Source: JAFGBZ01 sp043817715
GTDB lineage: Archaea; Iainarchaeota; Iainarchaeia; Iainarchaeales; JAFGBZ01
Length of the DNA stretch: 7,944 bases
Assembly: GCA_043817715.1 (NCBI GenBank)
Contig: JBDRGO010000078.1
Location: 1 to 7,944, forward strand
Direction of reading: 5' to 3'
Numbering within the stretch: the stretch's first letter is position 1; the number at the start of each line of letters is the position of its first letter. The position numbers were made by a program, and so were the translations under genes. Positions 1 to 7,200 of the stretch are shown here, piece by piece. Below the pieces are notes generated by a model. It searched no databases, was not told the origin of the DNA, and was given only the letters and a program-made list of their open reading frames with translations.

Positions 1-1001
1 AATTTTTCTGCTGAAGGCGAACTTATTGGCTCATATGCTCCAAATGAATCATAAGGGTTTTCTAATCGAACTGAATTGTTCACATGCTGTTCGCTTGTGG
101 GGCATTCATTTGTCCAATCCCCTGTTTTTGGATTATTCGGATTGTCCCTTGGATTGCATCCTGTATCACAGAAACCTAATTTCATTTGTTTCATCTGGTT
201 TATTGCAGATGTATCTCCAATTATTTCATCCCTTAATTGTTTTGCCCCTGCTAATGCCTTAAAGTATCTTATGGGGACATATAACTGGATGTTTCCCCTT
301 GGAAGAATCGGCTGTTCCAGTGTCCTGTTTGTTGTTTCGCTTTTAACGCTTACAAAAGGGAATGCTTCATATAATTCTGCGCTTATTCCTGTTAAGTCAA
401 GGTTAATGTAAAAGCTTCCGTTGCATGAATCAAATTCTCCTGAATCGCATTCAATTAACTGAAGAAAATTTCCTTGGTTTGCGGATTTTTCAAATGCCGC
501 CTGAATTGCTTTTTTCAGTTCATCAGTGTTTTTCACATTCTTTATTGTAATTGAATATCCTCTCGGGTCATCTGCATCAAGCATTGTTGAGGCAAGGCTT
601 GAAGCCAATGCAGCTGCAAAGCCTTCAACTCTTGGGCTGTTTTGCCCTTGCGGAGTTATAGTTCCGCTGCTTACAAAAAACTGTTCAACAAATGATGTCT
701 GTATTTCTTCCCAGTCATCAGTGTCTTTATTCAAAAAGTAAACATTTTGCTGGTCAGTGAAATATCTTTCAAGCTGCTGCCTTACGGAATAATTGAATGT
801 CTGAAGCGCATCCGCCCTTGACAAATCAGCTATTGCCTGCAGTTCCTGCTGTTCCTCCAAATCATCAATTATTTTTGTTGCAGTGCTTTCAGTTTGAATC
901 ATTGAATTCACCATTATTATCCCCAGCACAATCAAGATGAATGAAACAAGCGCAGTGAATAAGGTGAATCCCCTGCAGGCAGAAACAAATTGTTTTCCCA
1001 T
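1..1001 (-). CDS. Prepilin-like (type IV pilin/pseudopilin) protein, C-terminus cut by window edge
   Basis: The frame is open from an ATG at 1001-999 to the left edge (333 complete codons, no stop). Residues 1-11 form a short leader with Lys3 and Arg10 ending in RG, followed by FTLFTALVSF and a hydrophobic helix to about residue 35. This is a class III (prepilin peptidase) signal with likely cleavage between G11 and F12. The +5 residue of the mature form is Thr16, where most type IV pilins have Glu. Residues 37-81 are polar and probably extend the N-terminal helix. The rest is a mixed extracellular domain with C185/C193, C278/C282 and C300, which could form disulfides, and sequons at N70, N194, N225 and N308. 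The ATG was chosen because it places the leader and cleavage motif correctly; no Shine-Dalgarno sequence precedes it. By family analogy the product would be processed at the membrane and join a pilus or pseudopilus. I do not recognise the globular part, and a minor pilin or a single-pass anchored protein are both possible. Confidence 0.85.
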   Translation of the reverse strand, partial: MGKQFVSACRGFTLFTALVSFILIVLGIIMVNSMIQTESTATKIIDDLEEQQELQAIADLSRADALQTFNYSVRQQLERYFTDQQNVYFLNKDTDDWEEIQTSFVEQFFVSSGTITPQGQNSPRVEGFAAALASSLASTMLDADDPRGYSITIKNVKNTDELKKAIQAAFEKSANQGNFLQLIECDSGEFDSCNGSFYINLDLTGISAELYEAFPFVSVKSETTNRTLEQPILPRGNIQLYVPIRYFKALAGAKQLRDEIIGDTSAINQMKQMKLGFCDTGCNPRDNPNNPKTGDWTNECPTSEQHVNNSVRLENPYDSFGAYEPISSPSAEK

Positions 1002-1023
1002 ATGCTTTAATTAATAATAAAAG

Positions 1024-1034
1024 AAATATAAAAG
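1024..1034 (-). promoter_or_regulatory. TATA-like box for a leaderless transcript of the prepilin-like gene
   Basis: Read on the minus strand this is CTTTTATATTT, centred about 28 bases upstream of the ATG at 1001. In archaea the TATA box lies roughly 26 bases before the transcription start, so the mRNA would begin at or very near the ATG, which fits the lack of a ribosome binding site. No clear BRE was recognised. The spacer is so A/T-rich that chance TATA matches are expected, and bacterial -10-like sequences (TATATT, TATTAT) are present in the same stretch, so this call is tentative. Confidence 0.45.
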
Positions 1035-1083
1035 AATTATTGTTTGGGTTTTTTTTGGTGTTTAATTAATATTAAAAGTTTTT

Positions 1084-1150
1084 GAAAATTTTTTTATTGA
1101 ATTTTTTTTTTTATTGGAATTATTTGAGAAGAATTTTTTTTTTATTGGAA
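1084..1150. repeat. Short direct repeats GAA-Tn-ATTGGAA
   Basis: Two close copies share the form GAA, a T run, then ATTGGAA: 1099-1119 (T11) and 1131-1150 (T10). A shorter relative, GAAAA-T7-ATTGAA, lies at 1084-1101 and overlaps the first by three bases. The only marked difference between copies is T-run length, as expected from replication slippage. On the minus strand the runs are A tracts, so they would not act as U-tract terminators for the flanking genes. Confidence 0.55.
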
Positions 1151-1224
1151 AGAAATTGAAAGGGAAATTATTTGAATTAATTTTTTTTAATTAATAATAA
1201 AAAGAATTGAATTAAATTTGTTGT

Positions 1225-1246
1225 TAAAAAAATAAAAAAAGAGAAA
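1225..1246 (-). terminator. U-tract terminator of the giant surface-protein gene
   Basis: On the minus strand the sequence just after the TAA stop reads a pyrimidine-rich lead-in followed by T7-A-T7. It begins about 8-10 bases beyond the stop codon at 1256-1254. No G/C-rich hairpin precedes it. Archaeal RNA polymerase can terminate at such oligo-U tracts alone, whereas a bacterial intrinsic terminator would normally need a stem-loop, so the form favours an archaeal reading. It implies that the giant gene and the prepilin-like gene are separate transcription units. Confidence 0.65.
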
Positions 1247-1253
1247 GCAGGAA

Positions 1254-4200
1254 TTAGCTTGCCTGCACTTTCCATAATCCTGATTTGTCAAATGCCTGCC
1301 ATTCAAAGAATTCTTCTGTGAATTTTTGATTATAACTGATGCCGTCAGAATCATATGCTTTTAAAACGCATTCAATTTCGTTTTTGGTCAGCAAGTTTTC
1401 TTCTCCTTCTGCGCATTCACTTGAATTCATTTTTTCATATAACCTATCAACTGCGCATGCGAGGCTTTCTTCAATTCCTGTTTCTGCATTGCATCCGAAT
1501 AAATTATTTTTCTCTTCCGGATAACCGAATCCTGTTTCCATTATTCCTGCGGTTACAACTAATGCAGGAGGAATGTTTCTTTTTCTTGCTGCATCTGTAA
1601 TTAAAGTTATTAATGGAATTTTATTGATTTTTTTGATGTATAACATTTTTAGATGGCTTCCTCTTCCGTCAACGTTTTCTGTTTTGCTTTTAACCCATGG
1701 AATGAAATCTGTCACTGTTAATGGTTTTTTGTATGAGCCGTCGCATACAATCCATAATTGTTCTGGTTTCAGGTTTTTCGGCAGTTCTTTTTCCGGAACA
1801 AGTGTTGTTCCGTCTGCAAGGTTTCCATTAAAGAAATCAATGTTTACTTTTTTGTCTCCGGTAATTTCTTTTCCTAATTTAAATGAATAAAGTGTTCCTT
1901 TTATTGCATTTCCATTATTGGTTGATACAATGCTTACAAATTCTTTTTCGTTTTCATCCAAGAATGTGTTTTTTTCTTTGGTTGTTGCAGTTCCTTCTGT
2001 TTTGGCTGTTGGATCTGTTTTTGCAACCAGTGAATCATATCTTTTCTTTTCAATAAAATTTCCTGTTATTGATGGAACCGCTCCAAAGATTCCTTCTTTT
2101 AAAAAGTTTCCCACGCCTTTCAGGATATCAAAGCCAAATGCCCCGGGCCTGCTTATTGTCTGTCCTGCTCTTCTCAGCATATTGCTTAAACTTCTTCTTC
2201 TTGAAATTGCTGCAGTTTTTTCTGTTGCTTCTGCAGCAAGTTTCTGAATAGTTTTTTCTGTTGCTTCTTTTCCGTATTTTGCTGTTGTTAATCCAAGAGC
2301 AGTGCTTCCGTCTTTTGTAAGGGCGGTTCCTAATTCTGCAGTGAATTTTTTTCTGATGCTTTCTGCTGCTTCTGCGCTAAGAGCTAACTCTGTTTTTCCT
2401 GCAGTAACAACTCCTGTTGTCGGATGAGTTGAAGAAGGAGTTATAACTGTATCAATTCTTGATTTAATGGATTCTTTTAATGAACCAATTTCAGAATCAA
2501 TACCAGCAGCGCCTCCTAATCTTGTGTCAATATTTCCCTTAATTGAGTTAGCAATGCGTGTAGCTATTTCATCTTTTTTTGCTAGTATTGCGGCGTCAAC
2601 GGTATCTGCAATGCTGTCTTTTAAAACTATGATTTCTGCTTCAAGTACTTTTTTGCTCATTGTTTCTGCTGCTGTTTTTATTTCTTTTGTGAATGCTTTC
2701 TTTGAATTTGTTAATAAGAATGATTCTGCTTTAAGGTCAAAGCTGGTGGCGGTTTCTCCTATTGCTTCATTTATTGCGTTTTCAAGTGCAGTTTGTGTGA
2801 ACTGTCTTCCTTTTGTCAAAAAGTCAGGGCTGGTTTTTAATACTTTAAGCCTTTTACTAAGTTGTTCTTGGAATGCTAACCTGAATTTTTTCGCTTCTGA
2901 TGCAGTAAGGTTTTTTCTTAAATTCATTTCCATTTCTTTTGATGCCTGTGTTGCTAATGCATCAATTCCTCCGTTTAATTTTGAAATTCTTGGATAATAT
3001 TTTGTTATCATTGCTTTCATTGTTCCCTGGTCAATTCCTTCATCAATTATTAATTCATCTTCTTCTGTTGGTTCCTCAACAAAGAAATCAAGAAGTGATT
3101 TTCCTGCACCTTTAATTGCGTCAAACACTCCTCTCACTTGTTTTATTACTGGGAATTCTTTTAGTGAATCCCAGATTCCTGACATGAATTCTTTTGCTTT
3201 AATAATCCAAGGCCTTATTGCTTCAAGTGCTTTGCTTCCTGTTTCAGTTGTTGCCATAAACTTTGGAAGATATTCTCCGCAGTCAAAAACAAGGTCTGCT
3301 ATTGCAAACATTCCATGCCTTGGAATATTAATTAATGCAGAAGTTCCCACGCATGCTGTTGCACCCCATCCGACTGCGTTTCTTCTTAATTCCGGATACG
3401 GATCTTTTTGAATTTTTTCTTCTGCTTTATCGCTTAGTTTTCCGCCTGCTGCTTCCAAATTTCTTTCAAATAATGTGCTTAATTCAATTGTTTTTAATGG
3501 AATTAAGTTTGGTTCTCCTTCCCAGTAAAGCACTGTAAAGTATTCATCCTGAAGCTCATCTTTTTTGCTTTCTTCTAATGCTTTTTTCATCACCTCTTCC
3601 GGATGCATTGCGCATGCTTTTAACTGTATTTCTGTTTCATTTTTTTGCTGGAGCGTGCTGTCTGCGGTAATTGTTATTTTGTCTCTTTCCTTTAATTCAA
3701 AGAATTCCTGTGTTCCTGTCCCGCATGCCTTTAATTTTGCGGTGAATTTTCCTTTTGAATCCTTTTCTTTTGACTCGGTTAATTCAATTTCTTTTTCATT
3801 GATTTTTTCCATTTTTTCATTCCTGATTATTAAATTGTCAATTCCTTTAATTTCGTCCTCTGATTTTTTAATGGTTAATTTGACTGTGTCTTTTCTCATG
3901 CTTTCAATTGTGAAATCAGTGCAGTATTCTTTTCCAATCATTGCAAACAATGGCTTGTCTGCCTTTAATTCAAGTTTTTCAGCGAATTTATTCTGCATGT
4001 CTGCCCTTATTTCTTTCCTGTCTTCTGTTATGCATATTCCTTTTTTGAATGAGCCGTTTGCAATTGATTTCAATACCCCTGCGGCTTCTCCTGCAATTTT
4101 TTTGTTTGTTTCTTCTGTTGCATTTTCTTGGTTTAAAATAATTGCTTCAATTTCTGCCGGGCTTGTTTCCGATATGTTTTTTTCAATCCTTAAAACCATT

Positions 4201-7200
4201 AGTTTTGAATATGTCTGCCCTGTTTTCAGAATCAAATTGTTTCCTGCGCCTGATTCAGTAAACCTGTTCTCTGAATCAAGCAATTCAATTGCAAGCGGTT
4301 TTCCTGTTTCATTTAATTGTTCTGATTCTGATTGGATTGTTGCAAGCCATGTTCCTTGCTCTGAATCAACTGATATTCCTTTGTCTTTCGGCAAAAAATT
4401 CATTATGTTCTGGATTTCCGGAGCGCATTGATTTGTTTTTCTTTTGTCTGTGTTCATGAACTGCAGTTCCACCCTGATGTATTCAGGCATTAATTTGTTG
4501 TCCCTTGCCCCGATATCTCCGTCAATTTTAACTGAGTATATTCCGCATCCTTTGAAGTTATCCGCCAAAAATATCTGGTTGCTTCTTACTTCGTTTTGAA
4601 TGTCAATTCCTGAGTAATTTGTCACCCTGAAATTGCTTATGGATGTGTTCTGCATTTTTTCCTGAAGAAGTTCAGCGGTTACATTGTCATGCATTAAGTA
4701 AACATTGAATTGTTCTGTATCAATTAAGTAATCAAATTTGCATAATCCTCTTTGTGAATCTGCTGTATCGCATCCTGCTTTTTGCGCGTCATTTCCATAC
4801 CTTAATGCCTTTGTTTTGGCGTCATTTATTTTGTCCTGTATTTTTTTAACCAAATATTCCGCCAATAGGGATGCATCGCAGTATTTTTCATTGCAGTTTC
4901 CTCCTGAAGAAATTTCAGGAAGGTAAATTTCTTTTTTTTCCTGTGAATCGCATATTGGTATTTCTTTTTTGAATGAAGCTTTTGAATCAGAGTAAGCTGC
5001 TTTGCCTAATTTGATTGTTATATTTAATGGATTGGATTCAATCCATGAATTGCTTCTTGCAAGATATCCCCTGAATATTAACTGTGTCTGGCTGCCCATT
5101 TGCTCTGTGTTCCATTCCTCATTTATGTTTAAAATCAATGTAAGTTCTTTTGATTCATTCGGCATTAAGGTTAAGTCTGTGGGAGTGAAAAGCAGTGAAT
5201 TTGAGCCGAATAAATTAGGGTAAATTTCCCTTATTCTTACTTCTTCGACGCATTCATTCCTTATTGTAATGTTTTTTGTAATTGATTTTGACAGTGATTC
5301 TTCTTCAAATATTATGTTTGTGCCTTTTAATTTCAGGCATTTTTCAGGGCTTACATGGGCGGTTACGTAAATCGGCCCGAAATCAATTATTTTTCCGTTA
5401 ATGCGCCCTGTTAGTTTTACCTGGCTTAGGTTTGCAATGCTTGCTTTTTCATCTCTTATTGCCCTGATGCTTAATGCAGGCGCCGGCATAAGGGTTTGGT
5501 TTTTCTTTATTATTGGAAAGCTGTTCGGGTAAACGCTTATTTGTGTTGCATTCTGCGTATACTGTGCTAAAATGCTTAATTTCAAGTCAGTTACATCTTC
5601 TTCCCCGATGTTTTTGATGAATAAGGGGAATGTTGCTGGAATGTTTTCTCCGCCTGATTTGCTTGTTAAGTAAATGTCTATTGTCCTGTTTACAAGCAAT
5701 GCATATTGTGCGTCCCAGAAAATCACTTCCAGTGGAAGCACTGCCGCTGCAGGGCTTGATTTGAATAAAATATTGAATTTGAATGTTTTTTTCTGCTCGT
5801 AATTTCTCATTAATCCGTTTGTTACTTTTATTTTAATTGTCTGCTGGCTTTCACTGCCTGTTGAAGAGCCTAATTCAATTTCTTCTGCTTCAATTGTTAT
5901 CTGGTCTGTTCCCGTGCTTAAAGGCACTATTTGTGGCTTTAAATGAATTGAGTGCGTGCAGTTGTTTTTAACGGTTAATTCAATTTCTTTTGAATCAGTT
6001 GTTGCCCCGTAAAATTCCCCTGAATAAGGGTTGTTGTAGTATGTTCCTGTGCTTTCATATCCTTGGTAATAATTTTCATTTGTGTTTTCTGCAAATGCAT
6101 TCGGCACTTCCTGTGAAGGCATTGGATTGTATATTCCGCTATTGGCGTAATTTTCCCTTTCAAGGTTGCTTGTTGCAAAAAACACTGCGAGTTTTTCTGT
6201 TGAGAATTCCAGGCAGGAAGGGTCAATTTGGGGGTTGAACTGGATGTTGATTTCTGTTTTTGCGCTTACAAAGTATTTTCCCCTGATTTTTCCTTTTACT
6301 ACAAGCTCTGCCTGTGCGCTTTCTGATTCATTGGAGCCGGTGTATTCCGCAATTAATTCGGCTTTTTGGCTTGAATTAGGGTAAATCGCTATTAATCCCC
6401 CGAAGCTTAATTTAATGTCATTAGGGTAATTTTTCGGCTTAATTAATTGTATTTCAAGGTCCTGGATTGTTTCGCCTGAAAGGTTTTCAATTATGAATGA
6501 ATCTTTTTTCTGCTTTGAATCTGATGGAATTATTACTGTTATTTCTTTCGGCAATAGAAGCATTCCTTCCCTTGTTATTTCAAATTCTTTTTTCTTTGAA
6601 TAATATCCTTCTGCTTTTACTTCAATTTCAATTGTTTCTGAATCAAATGAATTTTTCACTGAATATAATCCGTTTTTTCCTTTTCCAATTGAATCATTTC
6701 CTGCAATTGTTTTGATTAATTCCTTTTCCGAATAAATTTTTATTTCCGCATTATTTATTTCTTCGCCTTCGATTGATTCAGTTTTTATTTCAAAGTCTTT
6801 TCCGAAAACAAGCGGTTCAGGCAATGCAGTGAATTCAAGCTCTTTTTCTTCTTCAATTGAAAAAACAAATTCCTTATTCAATACGTCTTTTTCCGATAAA
6901 ACCTGCACATTGATTTTTGTGTCTCCTGTTTTTCTTGTTTCAAAGAAAATTCTTGAAGAAGTTGATTCGTTTTCTTTTAATGGAATCTGCGGAGTTTCAA
7001 TTTCTGTTTTCATTGTTTCTGAATTATTTGCAATTGGGCTGTTTCCTGCATCTGTTGAAGTGAATGAAAGCAATGGATTTGTTTTGTCTGTTGTGGCTTT
7101 TATTTTTGCATATTTGGTTTCCATTGGATTGAATTCAGTTATCAGTGAATAAGTTTTTCCTTTGACTGCCTTGAATTCATTGTAATTGAATTCTTTTCCG

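Larger units (their letters stand above)
1006..1206. repeat. Three dispersed copies of a TTTAATTAATAATAAAA-type element
   Basis: Copies lie at 1006-1025 (TTTAATTAATAATAAAAGAA), 1061-1078 (TTTAATTAATATTAAAAG, one mismatch in the shared core) and 1186-1206 (as the first, with one extra A). Each contains the 8-base palindrome TTAATTAA. The copy nearest the prepilin-like gene ends 5 bases from its start codon and overlaps the region between the TATA-like box and the ATG. They could be operator sites or simply products of strong A/T bias; the length of the match between the first and third copies is the main reason to list them. Confidence 0.5.
1002..1253. other. Very A/T-rich intergenic spacer between the two genes
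   Basis: This 252-base spacer contains almost no G or C and no plausible coding frame. From the right it holds the terminator of the giant gene, a weak A/T-only inverted repeat (7-base arms at 1176-1182 and 1189-1195 around a T6 loop), long T runs on the plus strand (8, 7, 11, 10 and 8 bases), two families of short repeats, and the putative promoter of the prepilin-like gene. The contrast with the coding DNA on both sides is sharp. Confidence 0.8.

Noticed and set aside
26..411. Two overlapping short plus-strand frames at the left edge
   Set aside because: They lie opposite the prepilin-like gene, which has a convincing signal and coding composition; the plus-strand products have no features.
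1049..1188. Phased A/T tracts as intrinsically curved DNA
   Set aside because: The centres of the T runs are spaced by about 28, 11, 15, 31 and 46 bases, which does not fit a regular helical repeat.
1176..1195. A/T-only inverted repeat with T6 loop as a terminator hairpin
   Set aside because: Seven A/T pairs are too weak for a convincing stem and such palindromes are common in DNA of this composition; the U7-A-U7 tract nearer the stop is the better terminator.
1002..1253. Small RNA gene or CRISPR-like array in the spacer
   Set aside because: There is no G/C-containing structured region, and the repeats are too short, irregular and A/T-only to be CRISPR units.
2467..2997. A 176-codon plus-strand reading frame
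   Set aside because: Antisense shadow of the Ala/Lys-rich helical region; the hydrophobic Ser/Phe composition is an artefact of reading its complement.
2208..3035. Phage tail tape-measure protein
   Set aside because: The long helical region next to a lysozyme-like domain is reminiscent of tape-measure proteins, but the Ig-like, cysteine- and sequon-rich N-terminal half and the absence of phage neighbours in the window argue against it.
3565..4431. A 288-codon plus-strand reading frame opposite the giant gene
   Set aside because: It is the complement of a Lys/Glu-rich, strongly coding minus-strand frame. Its Ser/Phe/Ile-rich product is what such complements give, and there is no promoter or terminator for it.
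5975..6226. An 83-codon minus-strand frame inside the giant gene
   Set aside because: It is out of frame with the giant gene across the Tyr/Asn-rich insertion, has Gln/Thr-rich nonsense-like composition and no start signals. I also considered it as evidence of a frameshift, but the main frame is uninterrupted here.
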